Below are positions 34,482-42,850 of a DNA stretch of 64,000 nt, in pieces; within the stretch, counting starts at the first letter, position 1, and each line of letters starts with the position of its first letter. The position numbers and the translations under genes were made by a program. The stretch spans positions 62,001 to 126,000 of the forward strand of contig JAUQWM010000044.1 in the NCBI GenBank assembly GCA_030835125.1, in the 5' to 3' direction. The notes under the pieces were generated by a model. That model did not search any database. It was not told the DNA's origin and was given only the letters and a program-made list of their open reading frames with translations. Origin of the DNA: Gemmatimonadaceae bacterium. GTDB lineage: Bacteria; Gemmatimonadota; Gemmatimonadetes; Gemmatimonadales; Gemmatimonadaceae.

Positions 34482-34648
34482 ACCCCGAAGAGAGTCCGAA
34501 GACCAGATTGGTCGATTGTGACCGCCGTAGTCTCCGCGCGTCGTTCGATGCAGGTCTGCGCGTGGGAGCGCCGGCCCGTGGGAACCCCATGCCACGTGCC
34601 TGATCAGCGCGCGGCCATGGGCGCGCATCGTCCACCACCGCCAGTCGC

Positions 34649-36688
34649 TTGCCTCCCCTCGAGAAAACCCGGCGTTCCTTCCGTCGTCCCTCGCTGACGC
34701 GCCTGCGCGCCATCTGGCGCGGATGGCGGTCGCGACCGGGCGCGGAAGCCAGGGCGATGCGCACCGACCCGGCCGGGCGCATCCTGGCGAGGATCCCGCA
34801 AGGCGGGCTCCAGGCGGTGATCATGGGTGCCGCCGCCGTTGTCTTCCTGGCGCAGACGGGCGGCCGCAACGTCGCTGGGGGCATCGCCTTCGTCGCCGTG
34901 GCGATGGTCCTCCTCCTGCTGATCCGGCGCGTGGCGGCGGTGAAGGACGACGTCGCCCTGCTGGGCATGAGCGAGGCGCGCTTCCGCTCCCTGGTCCAGC
35001 ACTCCTCCGACGTCATCCTCATCGTCGATCCGGACACCACAATCCGGTATGCGAGTCCGGCGGCAAAGCAGGTCCTCGGCCTGGCCGTGTCGCAGTTGGT
35101 CGAGACGCGGCTGATCGACCACGTGCATCCCGACGATCGGCCCCAGGCCAATCGCTTCTTCCTCCACCTGCGCGAGGTCAAGGGCGTGCCCGCCGTGCAG
35201 GACTGGCGCCTGCAGCGCAGCGATGGCTCGCAGCTCTGGACCGAGAACACGGCCACGAACCTGCTCAGCGAACCGACCGTCGGCGGGTTTGTCGTCAACA
35301 CCCGTGACGTCTCGGAGCGGCGCACGCTGCAGTCGCGCCTGGCCCACCAGGCCTTCCACGACGAACTCACGCGGCTGGCGAACCGGGCCCTCTTCCTGAA
35401 CCGCGTCGCGCACACCGTGGCGCGCTCGCCGCGCGGGCGCCACCCGGCGGCGGTGCTGTTCCTCGACCTGGATGACTTCAAGAAGGTGAACGACTCGCTG
35501 GGACACGCGGTCGGCGACGAGCTGTTGGTGGCGGCCGCGGCGCGCCTGACGATCTGCGTGCGGCCCGGCGACACGATCGCACGGCTGGGCGGGGACGAGT
35601 TCGCGGTCCTGCTCGAGGACCTGGACGACATGTCCGACGTGGTGGTGGTGGCGGAACGCATCTCGTCGTCCATTCGCGCGCCGTTCAACGTCAGCGGCCG
35701 CGACGTCTTCATCGGCGTCAGCATCGGCATCGCCTCCGTGGAGCCGGGCGACACGCCTGACGATGTGCTCCGGAACGCCGACCTGGCGATGTACTTCGCC
35801 AAGTCGCGCCGCAAGGGACATTTCGCGATCTACGAACGGTCGATGCACGACGAGATGATGGAGCGCCTGGAGCTGGAGGCGGACTTGCGACTGGCGGTCG
35901 AGCATCGCGAGTTCCAGATCGAGTACCAGCCGATCGTGAGCCTGGTGACGGGCGAAGTCCATGGGGCCGAGGCGCTGGTGCGCTGGCACCACGCGACGCG
36001 GGGCAGCGTGCCGCCGACGCGCTTCGTGGAGCTGGCCGAGGAGACGGGACTGATCATCCCGCTGGGCCGGTGGGTGCTGCGCGAGGCGTGCGAGCGGGCG
36101 CGCGACTGGCGATTGCGGCACGGCGGGCGCCGCCCGCTCCAGATGAGCGTGAACATCTCGGCGCGGCATTTCCAGGATGCGTCGCTGCTGACGGACGTGC
36201 AGCAGGCGCTCAACGACTCGGGGCTCGAACCCTGGGCGCTGACCCTCGAGATCACCGAGAGCGTGCTGATGCACCGTTCCGGCGCGACCCTCGAGCGCCT
36301 GCGCGCACTCAAGGGGCTGGGCCTGAACCTGGCGATCGACGACTTCGGCACGGGCTATTCGTCGCTGGGCTACCTGCAGCAGTTCCCCATCGACGTGCTG
36401 AAGATCGATCGCACCTTCGTGGACGCCGTCGGGAACGAGGACGAGGACCCGGTGCTGGCGCGCGCGATCATCGCCCTGGGCCGCACCCTGCAGATCGAGA
36501 CGGTGGCCGAGGGCATCGAGCGCCCGGAGCAGCGCGACGGACTGCGCTCACTCGGCTGCATGCTCGGGCAGGGCTACCACTTCGCGCGGCCGATGCCCGC
36601 CAATCGGTTCGTCGCGGAGGTGCTGAACCGGACCTTCGAGCCGGTTGCCGAGCGGACGCACGAGCAGTTGATCAGGAAGCGCGCGTAA
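34649..36688 (+). CDS. Membrane PAS-GGDEF-EAL protein (c-di-GMP turnover)
   Basis: Dual c-di-GMP enzyme candidate, 679 residues from TTG 34649 (643 if ATG 34757 is the true start; no Shine-Dalgarno decides). Two transmembrane helices (about 53-94) precede a PAS domain (105-225). The GGDEF domain has an intact [13 protein letters not shown] loop near 310. The EAL domain (410-665) keeps [15 protein letters not shown], the metal-binding DDFGTGYSS and KIDRTFV, and a late E in ETVAEGIE. Both catalytic centres look complete, so it could make or break c-di-GMP according to a signal sensed by PAS. It is divergent from ruvB. Confidence 0.92.
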   Translation: MPPLEKTRRSFRRPSLTRLRAIWRGWRSRPGAEARAMRTDPAGRILARIPQGGLQAVIMGAAAVVFLAQTGGRNVAGGIAFVAVAMVLLLLIRRVAAVKDDVALLGMSEARFRSLVQHSSDVILIVDPDTTIRYASPAAKQVLGLAVSQLVETRLIDHVHPDDRPQANRFFLHLREVKGVPAVQDWRLQRSDGSQLWTENTATNLLSEPTVGGFVVNTRDVSERRTLQSRLAHQAFHDELTRLANRALFLNRVAHTVARSPRGRHPAAVLFLDLDDFKKVNDSLGHAVGDELLVAAAARLTICVRPGDTIARLGGDEFAVLLEDLDDMSDVVVVAERISSSIRAPFNVSGRDVFIGVSIGIASVEPGDTPDDVLRNADLAMYFAKSRRKGHFAIYERSMHDEMMERLELEADLRLAVEHREFQIEYQPIVSLVTGEVHGAEALVRWHHATRGSVPPTRFVELAEETGLIIPLGRWVLREACERARDWRLRHGGRRPLQMSVNISARHFQDASLLTDVQQALNDSGLEPWALTLEITESVLMHRSGATLERLRALKGLGLNLAIDDFGTGYSSLGYLQQFPIDVLKIDRTFVDAVGNEDEDPVLARAIIALGRTLQIETVAEGIERPEQRDGLRSLGCMLGQGYHFARPMPANRFVAEVLNRTFEPVAERTHEQLIRKRA

Positions 36689-36738
36689 GGCATCGCGCCC
36701 GCCGGCACGACTGGCAGCCGTCCCGCCGCGCCGATCCG

Positions 36739-38223
36739 TCAGGGAGTGGTGAAGCTCGTGTCGATCGCCCGTTGTGCCCTGCGGGTGGCGAGGTTCCACT
36801 CGAACCAGGCCTTTCGCAGGCGCTCCTCGCGCGTGGCGTACCGCTCCCGTACGGCGAGACGGAGTTCGGCGCGAACCGGTTCCGGGAGGGAGGAGAGCCG
36901 CTCCCCAATGGCCGGGATGGCGTCCATCGACAGCCCTTTCGCGAGGTAGGCGACGTCGAGCTGTCCGGTCGTCGCGAAGCGGTCGATGTTCTGCCTCGCG
37001 ATCCAGGCCTCGTGGTTCCAGTAGGCGAGCGCGATGAAGTGGACCGTGGCGGCCGAAGCGACCCGACGGAAGAGTCGGCTCGCGTCGAAGTCACCGGCGA
37101 CTTCCAGGGACAGCGCGGCCAGGCCCGCGGCCACGCCTCCCATGTAGACCTGCGCGTACAGCCTCGCGGTGGTGAATCCGTAGGCAACCTCATAGAGCCA
37201 GACCCGGCGAAACGCGGAACCAAGCAGGAGGAAGACCGCGGCGATCACCGCGAAGGTGAGGACACGCAGCATGCGCCGGCGTTCATCGCCGCTTCCATAA
37301 CGCTCCGAGACGACGATGAGCAGCGCGCTGGCGGACGCGACGATGGACAGTTCCCCGAAGCCGCGGCGCGCATACTCGGCGAACGTCACCCCGGAAGCGG
37401 CGATGCGAGGGAGGTTCCCGAAGAGGTATCCCACCTGGACGGCGAGGAACAGCCAGAACAGCGCGGCGACGCCGCCGAGCAGCATCAGGCGCTCTGTCGA
37501 TCCCAGCCAGCGATCGGGGCCTTTCCCTGCGGGCAGGGAGGGACTGACCTGGGCGACGGCGGCATGGGCATAGGCGCCGAGCACGATCACGAGAAGGACC
37601 GCGAAGAAGCCCACGCGCGGCACGAACTCCCAGCTCGCGATGAGGTCGCGGACGGCGTTCCGCCAGCCCGCGAAGATGGGATCGGCTCCCGCAAGCAGGA
37701 GCGCGAAGCCGAGCAACACCGGTAGCGTGATGGCGAGTCCCCGGACCCATTCCCGTGCGCGCGTGGAGCGGATGAGGTTCGTGGCCCCGATGCCGCGACG
37801 CATGGCATGGATCGCCGCGGTCTTGAGCGCCACCAGCGGGGCGAGCGCGACGAATGGCACCGTGATCATTTGCAGCGACGCGCGGGTGGTGAGCAGCATC
37901 AGGATCGCCAGGAAGAAGACGATCGCGAGGCAGATCACCACCCAGATCCCGGGATTCGCGGTCACCGCTGCCGCTCCGGCCAGCACGACCGGCGCGGCCC
38001 CGATGGTGAGGATGGAACCTCGCGAACGACCACTCCGCCGTGCGAAGGCCACGAGTCCGGCGACGGCCGCGCTGGTCCAGAGCAGCCAGTTGAGCCCCGG
38101 CAGGGCATCGTACAGCATCCAGGCTCCCAGCCCCGCCACCGTGGCCGCCGCAATCCAGAGCCGCCCCTGCGCGCCCGAAATCGCGCCCGGCTCGATGCTG
38201 TTCTCGTCTTGCGCGTCGTTCAT
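36739..38223 (-). CDS. Polytopic membrane protein, DUF4153/DUF4173-like
   Basis: Integral membrane protein of 494 residues with about eleven helices. The family-like segment YGFTTARLYAQVYMGG lies near 345-360, and a soluble Arg/Glu-rich C-terminal domain covers about 420-494. The function of the family is unknown. ATG 38223 begins MNDAQDENSIEPG. A 15-bp palindrome (CTTTA-n5-TAAAG) and a TTGACA hexamer lie 30-55 bases upstream, so it is probably regulated by a small repressor not encoded next to it. It converges on the PAS-GGDEF-EAL gene with a 50-base gap. Confidence 0.8.
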   Translation of the reverse strand: MNDAQDENSIEPGAISGAQGRLWIAAATVAGLGAWMLYDALPGLNWLLWTSAAVAGLVAFARRSGRSRGSILTIGAAPVVLAGAAAVTANPGIWVVICLAIVFFLAILMLLTTRASLQMITVPFVALAPLVALKTAAIHAMRRGIGATNLIRSTRAREWVRGLAITLPVLLGFALLLAGADPIFAGWRNAVRDLIASWEFVPRVGFFAVLLVIVLGAYAHAAVAQVSPSLPAGKGPDRWLGSTERLMLLGGVAALFWLFLAVQVGYLFGNLPRIAASGVTFAEYARRGFGELSIVASASALLIVVSERYGSGDERRRMLRVLTFAVIAAVFLLLGSAFRRVWLYEVAYGFTTARLYAQVYMGGVAAGLAALSLEVAGDFDASRLFRRVASAATVHFIALAYWNHEAWIARQNIDRFATTGQLDVAYLAKGLSMDAIPAIGERLSSLPEPVRAELRLAVRERYATREERLRKAWFEWNLATRRAQRAIDTSFTTP

Positions 38224-38252
38224 GGCAGAAAGTTCCGCCAAGCGCCCCAATC

Positions 38253-38276
38253 TGTCAAGTACTTTAGACTGTAAAG
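38253..38276 (-). promoter_or_regulatory. TTGACA hexamer plus CTTTA-n5-TAAAG palindrome
   Basis: CTTTA (38262-38266) and TAAAG (38272-38276) form a perfect 15-bp inverted repeat. It abuts TTGACA read on the minus strand (38258 to 38253). No convincing -10 follows at 17 bases (GAACTT). The arrangement fits an operator over or next to the promoter of the DUF4153-like gene. Confidence 0.45.
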
Positions 38277-38305
38277 CTCACGCGCTGGAGTTGGTCAAAG
38301 CTGCC

Positions 38306-38368
38306 CCGATGCCTGATGCCCGATGCCCGATGCCCGATGCCCGATGCCCGATGCCTGATGCCCGATGC
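38306..38368. repeat. Heptanucleotide array, nine CCGATGC/CTGATGC units
   Basis: Nine units in perfect 7-base phase (seven CCGATGC, two CTGATGC). The array ends exactly where the TAG stop of the minus-strand aminotransferase begins (38369-38371). It is the same family as the TGATGCC hairpin at 17138, here in one orientation only. Confidence 0.95.
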
Positions 38369-39520
38369 CTATCGCGTCGCGATCTCCCGGATCCTCTCTG
38401 CCGCCCGCTCCAGGGTCTCCGTCTTCTTGCAGAAGGCGAACCTGACGTAGTGACCGCCGAGTCCCGGCGTGGCGTGGAAGCTCGAGCCGGGCACGGTGGC
38501 GATCCCCGCTTCCTTCGCCAGCCACAGCGCAAAGCTCCGGTCGTCTTCCTGGGACAGCGCCGAGAAATCGGCCAGGACGTAGTAGGCGCCCTCGGGCACC
38601 GAGAAGCGGAAGCCCGCGTCGCGCAGCGCGGAGCAGAGCAACTCCCGCCGGCCGCGATAGTCGAGCGCCATCTGGTTGTAGTAGTCCGGGCCGAACGCGA
38701 GTCCGACGGCCCCGGCTTCCTGGAGCGGGGCGGGCGCGCCCACGGTGAGGAAATCGTGGACCTTCCGGATCGCGACCGTTTCCTCCGGCGGGGCGATGAC
38801 GTGCCCGAGGCGCCACCCCGTGCAGCTGAAGGTCTTCGACAGGCCCGAGATCGTCACGGTGAGGTCGCGCATCCCCTCGAAGCCGGCGAGGAGGTGGTGG
38901 TTCCCCGCATAACGAATGTGCTCGTAGATCTCGTCGGTGAACGCCCAGACGTCGTTGGCGACGCACAACTCGGCGATGAAGCCCAGTTCCTCGCGCGAGA
39001 AGACGCGCCCGGTGGGGTTGTGGGGCGTGTTGACGATGATCGCCTTCGTGCGCGAGGTGAATGCCGCGGCCAGGCGGTCCCGGTCGAAGTGCCAGTCGGG
39101 CGGCTCCAGCGGGACGAACACCGGCCGTGCACCGGCGAGGATGGCATCGGGGCCATAGTTCTCGTAGAACGGCTCGAAGACGATGACCTCGTCGCCGGGG
39201 TCGACGAGGGCGAGGAAGACGGCGGCCATGGCCTCGGTCGCGCCGCAGGTCACCGTGATCTCGGTCTCGGTGTCGACCGGGAAGTCGTACCAGCGGCGGT
39301 ACTTCTCGGCGATCGCCAGGCGCAGCGACGGCGCTCCCCAGGTGATGGCGTACTGGTTGACGTCGCCGTGGATAGCCGCCGCCGCCGCGTCCTTCATGGG
39401 CCCCGGCATGGGAAAGTCGGGGAAACCCTGCGCGAGGTTGATGGCGCCGTGCTGGTGCGCCACGCGCGTCATCTCCCGGATGACGGATTCGGTGAAGGTC
39501 GAGGTTCGCTGGGAAGGCAT
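38369..39520 (-). CDS. Class I/II PLP aminotransferase (kynurenine/methionine type)
   Basis: Fold-type I aminotransferase of 383 residues, closest in look to methionine or kynurenine-oxoglutarate/glutamine transaminases. Visible are the N-terminal INLAQGFPDFP, NTPHNPTGRVFS (substrate and PLP contacts), FTDEIYEH, the Schiff-base Lys in SGLSKTFSCTGWRLG, and a C-terminal RFAFCK Arg. ATG 39520 (MPSQRTSTFTESV) is chosen because sixteen more in-frame residues upstream are encoded by a heptamer array. Arrays flank both ends of the gene. The amino-acid substrate is not certain. Confidence 0.92.
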   Translation of the reverse strand: MPSQRTSTFTESVIREMTRVAHQHGAINLAQGFPDFPMPGPMKDAAAAAIHGDVNQYAITWGAPSLRLAIAEKYRRWYDFPVDTETEITVTCGATEAMAAVFLALVDPGDEVIVFEPFYENYGPDAILAGARPVFVPLEPPDWHFDRDRLAAAFTSRTKAIIVNTPHNPTGRVFSREELGFIAELCVANDVWAFTDEIYEHIRYAGNHHLLAGFEGMRDLTVTISGLSKTFSCTGWRLGHVIAPPEETVAIRKVHDFLTVGAPAPLQEAGAVGLAFGPDYYNQMALDYRGRRELLCSALRDAGFRFSVPEGAYYVLADFSALSQEDDRSFALWLAKEAGIATVPGSSFHATPGLGGHYVRFAFCKKTETLERAAERIREIATR

Positions 39521-39526
39521 GGGCGT

Positions 39527-39610
39527 CGGGAATCGGGGGATCGTGATTCGTGACTCGTGACTCGGCACTGCTTCTTGGCCTCTGGCCTCTGGCCTCCGGC
39601 CTCCGGCCTA
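39527..39610. repeat. Heptanucleotide array, twelve in-phase units of mixed families
   Basis: CGGGAAT, CGGGGGA, TCGTGAT, two TCGTGAC, TCGGCAC, TGCTTCT, three TGGCCTC, CGGCCTC and CGGCCTA run without phase loss. They link three families seen separately elsewhere. The last unit contains the ruvA TAG stop (39608-39610); the first lies 7 bases upstream of the aminotransferase ATG. Confidence 0.94.
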
Positions 39611-40204
39611 TTTCCTCGTTCTCCCCAGGGCGTCCCGGATCAGCGCGGCGAGGGCGCCGGGGGCGCCGCCGGCGGCCATCGCCTCGCGGACGGCCTTGTC
39701 GGCGTCCGCCGGCGCAACGCCCAGCGACACCAGGGCGCGGACGGCGTGGTCCGCACCCGGTGCCGTGGGCATGGTGCCGGGCGTGCCATCGCTCGACAGG
39801 TCATCCAGCTTGTCGGCGAGGTCGAGCACGAGTTGCTGCGCCTTCCTCCGTCCGACCCGCGGCACCGTCTGCAGCGTGTCCACGTCCTTCTCCCGGATCG
39901 CCCGCACCAGCCGGTCGGCGCTGAACCGGGACAGCATACCTAACGCCAAGGACGGGCCGACGCCGGTGGCCTCGAGCAGCCGGCGGAAGACGGTCCGTTC
40001 GCGGGCCGAGCTGAAGCCGTAGAGCGACCACTCGTCGTCGCGCACGACCAGGTGCGTGAACAGCGTGACCGCGTCGCCGCGCGGCGGCAGGGACTCGAAG
40101 GTGCCCAGCGGGATCGCCAGCTCGTACGTCACGCCGCCGGCCGTCGAGACCTCGACGCGGTCGACGTCCCTGGTGACGAGCCTGCCGTGAAGCTGGGAGA
40201 TCAC
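39608..40204 (-). CDS. ruvA: Holliday junction DNA-binding protein RuvA
   Basis: Tetrameric junction-binding subunit that loads RuvB, 198 residues. An OB-fold domain (1-65, ISQLHGRLVTRD) is followed by helix-hairpin-helix motifs (LLEATGVGPSLALGML and LQTVPRVGRRKAQQLVLDL). After an acidic linker comes the C-terminal RuvB-binding domain (AVRALVSLGVAPADADKAVREA). The GTG start overlaps the ruvC stop by 4 bases. Its own stop is inside a heptamer array. Confidence 0.96.
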   Translation of the reverse strand: MISQLHGRLVTRDVDRVEVSTAGGVTYELAIPLGTFESLPPRGDAVTLFTHLVVRDDEWSLYGFSSARERTVFRRLLEATGVGPSLALGMLSRFSADRLVRAIREKDVDTLQTVPRVGRRKAQQLVLDLADKLDDLSSDGTPGTMPTAPGADHAVRALVSLGVAPADADKAVREAMAAGGAPGALAALIRDALGRTRK

Positions 40205-40779
40205 CGCGTCCGCCGTGGCGGCGCGCCTGCCGGGCGCTGGTGAGGTGACCCATTGCCGTTGGCGAGCGCCGCGACGTGGCCCGTCAACAACAGGGTTACG
40301 GCCGCGGCCACGCCGTCGGAGGCGTCGGAAGGCTCGGGCGCGGCGCGAAGGCGAAGCAGGCGCGTGAGCATGAACTGCACCTGTTCCTTGGTCGCCGCGC
40401 CGGTTCCCGCGATCGCCTTCTTCACCTCGGCCGGCGCGAACTCGTGGATGGAGAGGCCGGCGGTCTCGCCGGCCAGCAGGATGACACCGCGCGCGTGGCC
40501 AAGGGCCAGGGTCGTGCGCACGTTGCGGGCGTAGAAGACATCCTCGACCGCCAGGTGTGCCGGCCGATGCCGCGCGATGAGTTCCGACACGCCCTGGTGG
40601 ATTTCCCGCAGCCTGGCGGGGAGCGGGTCCCGCGGCTGCGTGCGGATCACACCGCATTCGACCAGTCGCATGCCCAGGCCGGCCGGCCCCCGCCTGAGGG
40701 CGCTGTCCTCGTCCCGGTCGTCGCTGACGATGCCGTACCCCGTGACGGCGGTGCCAGGGTCAATGCCCAGGACCAGCAA
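40201..40779 (-). CDS. ruvC: Crossover junction endodeoxyribonuclease RuvC
   Basis: Holliday junction resolvase, 192 residues, RNase H fold. Catalytic carboxylates are visible in LVLGIDPGTAVTGYGI (D7), HLAVEDVFYARN (Glu) and the C-terminal SDASDGVAAA (two Asp). The start is a TTG (40777-40779) with AGGGA 8 bases upstream. A 20-residue insertion DDRDEDSALRRGPAGLGMRL near 20-40 and a Pro/Arg-rich tail are slightly unusual. It is co-translated with ruvA through a GTGA overlap, and yebC lies upstream. Confidence 0.95.
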   Translation of the reverse strand: MLVLGIDPGTAVTGYGIVSDDRDEDSALRRGPAGLGMRLVECGVIRTQPRDPLPARLREIHQGVSELIARHRPAHLAVEDVFYARNVRTTLALGHARGVILLAGETAGLSIHEFAPAEVKKAIAGTGAATKEQVQFMLTRLLRLRAAPEPSDASDGVAAAVTLLLTGHVAALANGNGSPHQRPAGAPPRRTR

Positions 40780-40799
40780 GCGCTATTCCCTGACCGACG

Positions 40800-40862
40800 G
40801 GCCGCAGGCCACCGGCCACGGCCCATGCGCCACGGGAACTTCCGCGTCACGCGTCACGCGTC
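40800..40862. repeat. Heptanucleotide array between yebC and ruvC
   Basis: Nine units in phase: GGCCGCA, GGCCACC, GGCCACG, GCCCATG, CGCCACG, GGAACTT, CCGCGTC and two ACGCGTC. It is more degenerate than other arrays but keeps exact 7-base spacing. The yebC stop codon (TGA, 40863 to 40861) overlaps the end. Confidence 0.78.
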
Positions 40863-41610
40863 AGGACTCGAGGCCCGACATCACGCTGGCATCGATGTCG
40901 AAGTTGGCATCCACCTTCTGCACATCGTCCAGGTCGTCGAGGGATTCGACCAGCCGGAGCACGGCCTCGGCGTCCGCCCCGGCCACGGCCACCGTTTGCT
41001 TCGGGATCCACGCCACCTCGGACTCGGTTGCCACGATGCCCTTCTTCTCGAGTGCGGACTTCACCGCGTGGAACGACGGGACGTCGGTGCTCACGACGTA
41101 CTGGTCATCTTCGCGCGCGAAGTCGGTCGCGCCGGCTTCGAGGGCGGCTTCGAGCGTCGGGTCTTCCTCGAAGCGGCTGGCGTCGAGGTAGATCTGGCCC
41201 TTCCGCTCGAACATCCAGGAGACCGAGTTGGTCGCACCCATGTTCCCGCCGCCGCGTGACAGCTTGTGCCGCACTTCGGCCACGGTCCGGGTGGCGTTGT
41301 CGGTCAGGGCCTGAATCATGAGCGCCACGCCGCCGGGCGCGAACGCCTCGTAGAGCACCTCGACGTAATCGACGCCCTCGAGCTCGCCGGTACCCTTCTT
41401 AACGGCGCGCTCGATGTTCTCCTTGGGCATGGACGACGCCTTGGCGGCGTCGATGGCGGTACGGAGGCGGGGATTGCCGTCGGGATCGCCTCCCCCCTGC
41501 TTGGCGGCGACGGTGATTTCACGTATGAGCTTCGTGAACAGGGCCCCCCGCTTGGCGTCGGTGGCGGCCTTGTAGTGCTTGATCTGCTTCCATTTGCTGT
41601 GACCAGCCAT
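40861..41610 (-). CDS. yebC: YebC/PmpR (TACO1)-family regulatory protein
   Basis: Conserved cytoplasmic protein, 249 residues, of a family reported to act as DNA-binding regulators and in translation of proline-rich stretches. The N-terminal MAGHSKWKQIKHYKAATDAKRG is diagnostic, and the ENIERAVKKGTGE and LTDNATRTVAEVRH blocks follow. ATG 41610 has a 28-base leader after an exact TAnnTTTG promoter box. The order yebC-ruvC-ruvA is the common bacterial one. Confidence 0.96.
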   Translation of the reverse strand: MAGHSKWKQIKHYKAATDAKRGALFTKLIREITVAAKQGGGDPDGNPRLRTAIDAAKASSMPKENIERAVKKGTGELEGVDYVEVLYEAFAPGGVALMIQALTDNATRTVAEVRHKLSRGGGNMGATNSVSWMFERKGQIYLDASRFEEDPTLEAALEAGATDFAREDDQYVVSTDVPSFHAVKSALEKKGIVATESEVAWIPKQTVAVAGADAEAVLRLVESLDDLDDVQKVDANFDIDASVMSGLES

Positions 41611-41642
41611 GGCTCTGCTGCCTGCTCGTGGAGGGCGGGAGT

Positions 41643-41650
41643 CAAATATA
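41643..41650 (-). promoter_or_regulatory. TATATTTG promoter box of yebC
   Basis: Exact TAnnTTTG on the minus strand (41650 to 41643) in an otherwise GC-rich spacer, about 33 bases before the yebC ATG. It is the same octamer as at ruvB. No clear -33 TTG is visible. Confidence 0.55.
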
Positions 41651-41670
41651 GGCAGGAGGTTGAGGGTCGA

Positions 41671-41740
41671 CAGAGCGCAGAGGGCAGAGGGCAGAGGGCA
41701 GATTGCAGAGTGCAGATTGCGGATTGCAGAGTGCCGCGGG
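41671..41740. repeat. Heptanucleotide array (CAGAGGG/CAGATTG family)
   Basis: Ten in-phase units: CAGAGCG, three CAGAGGG, CAGATTG, CAGAGTG, CAGATTG, CGGATTG, CAGAGTG and CCGCGGG. CAGAGTG, CAGATTG and CGGATTG recur at 62156-62211. It occupies the gap between the hydrolase stop (41786) and the yebC promoter. Confidence 0.94.
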
Positions 41741-41785
41741 CGCGGGCGCTCGTGCTTCCGCGCGATGCCTGGCGGGTCCGCCCTC

Positions 41786-42787
41786 CTACGGCGGGGTGGC
41801 CCTGGGAGGAAACCGCCCCCCGAGGAACTCCGCGATCGCCTCCACCACCTGCGGGCCGGCCTCGAGGTGCGGCAGGTGGCCGACGTTCGTCAGGGTGAGC
41901 ACCCGGGCGCCCGGGATGCGGCGCGCCCACTCCCGCGCGCCGTCGGGATTCGCGACCAGGTCGCGGCGCCCCTGGATCACCAGGGTCGGTGCGGTCACGC
42001 CCTCGGCCATCCTCCCCAGGTCCGATCCCTCGCCTAACGAGGAGAGCGCCAGCCCGGCCGCCCGGGCGACGCGCGCCGGCGACTCGTTCGCCAGCCGGCA
42101 CCATTCGGCGTGAATCCCGGCGGCCTGCGCGGTGTCGCCCACGAACAGGCGCGCGTTCACGCGCCAGAACGCGTCGCAATACCCGGCGAGGTCGGTCGTG
42201 TCACGGCCCGCGGCCCGCGCCTTCACCAGCGCGCGCGCGGCCACGGTATCCAGCCGGGCCAGGCGCTCGGGCGGGTTGTACGCCCGGGCGAGGCTGTCCA
42301 GCGGCTCGATCGGGCTGAGCAGCACCAGGCGGCTCACCACGTCCGGGTGTCGCGCGGCCCACGCGGATACGACGGCGGCGTAGTAGTCGTAGCCGATGAC
42401 CGCTGCCCGCGAGATCCCCAGCGCGCGGCGCATCGCCTCGAGGTCGGCGACGTCGCCCTCGAACGTGGCGTGCGTGGAATCGGAGAGCCCGTGGGACTGT
42501 CCCCGGTGCCGGGGGTCGTAGAAGACGACGGTGTGGCGGTCACCGAGCGGCGCCAGCGCCGGGTCGAGCCAGCTGCCTAACGGGACGAGGACGGTGTCCG
42601 GGCCGCTGCCCACGACGTGATACCAGAGCGCGCCGGCCTCGCCGGCGATGGTCCCCAGGGCCGGGCGCGGCGCGGGCGTCACGGGCGCCGCCGGTACAGG
42701 AGCGGGCGCCGGCGTCGGGACGGGAGCGGGCGGACGGGAGACGGGAGGCGAACACGCGCTGATGACGCCCGCCAGCACGACCGCCAT
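41786..42787 (-). CDS. Lipoprotein alpha/beta-hydrolase with Asp at the nucleophile elbow
   Basis: Envelope-anchored alpha/beta-hydrolase-like protein, 333 residues. ATG 42787 gives a lipoprotein signal with the Cys at 12 (LAGVISAC), then a Pro/Ala linker (17-42). The fold is recognisable: FYDPRHRGQS (89-98), nucleophile elbow VIGYDYYAA (130-138), late LVIQGRRDLVAN and NVGHLPHLEAGP with the catalytic His. The elbow has Asp134 where most members have Ser, as in haloalkane dehalogenases and epoxide hydrolases. It may therefore be a dehalogenase- or epoxide hydrolase-like enzyme, or inactive. Two GTTAGGC motifs are in the gene. Confidence 0.82.
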   Translation of the reverse strand: MAVVLAGVISACSPPVSRPPAPVPTPAPAPVPAAPVTPAPRPALGTIAGEAGALWYHVVGSGPDTVLVPLGSWLDPALAPLGDRHTVVFYDPRHRGQSHGLSDSTHATFEGDVADLEAMRRALGISRAAVIGYDYYAAVVSAWAARHPDVVSRLVLLSPIEPLDSLARAYNPPERLARLDTVAARALVKARAAGRDTTDLAGYCDAFWRVNARLFVGDTAQAAGIHAEWCRLANESPARVARAAGLALSSLGEGSDLGRMAEGVTAPTLVIQGRRDLVANPDGAREWARRIPGARVLTLTNVGHLPHLEAGPQVVEAIAEFLGGRFPPRATPP

Positions 42788-42815
42788 CAGGAGTGCGGGG
42801 CGGGGATGGTCTCCC

Positions 42816-42850
42816 TCCCATCGCCCATCTCCCGTCTCCCGTCTCACGTG
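42816..42850. repeat. Heptanucleotide array (TCCCGTC family)
   Basis: TCCCATC, GCCCATC, two TCCCGTC and TCACGTG in 7-base phase, between the DnaB-like ATPase gene and the hydrolase start. The ATPase TGA stop (42846 to 42844) is in the last unit. Confidence 0.85.

Noticed and set aside
39521-39568. N-terminal extension of the aminotransferase (MPSHESRIT...)
   Set aside because: The extension is encoded by heptamer array DNA and precedes the natural family start MPSQRTSTF.
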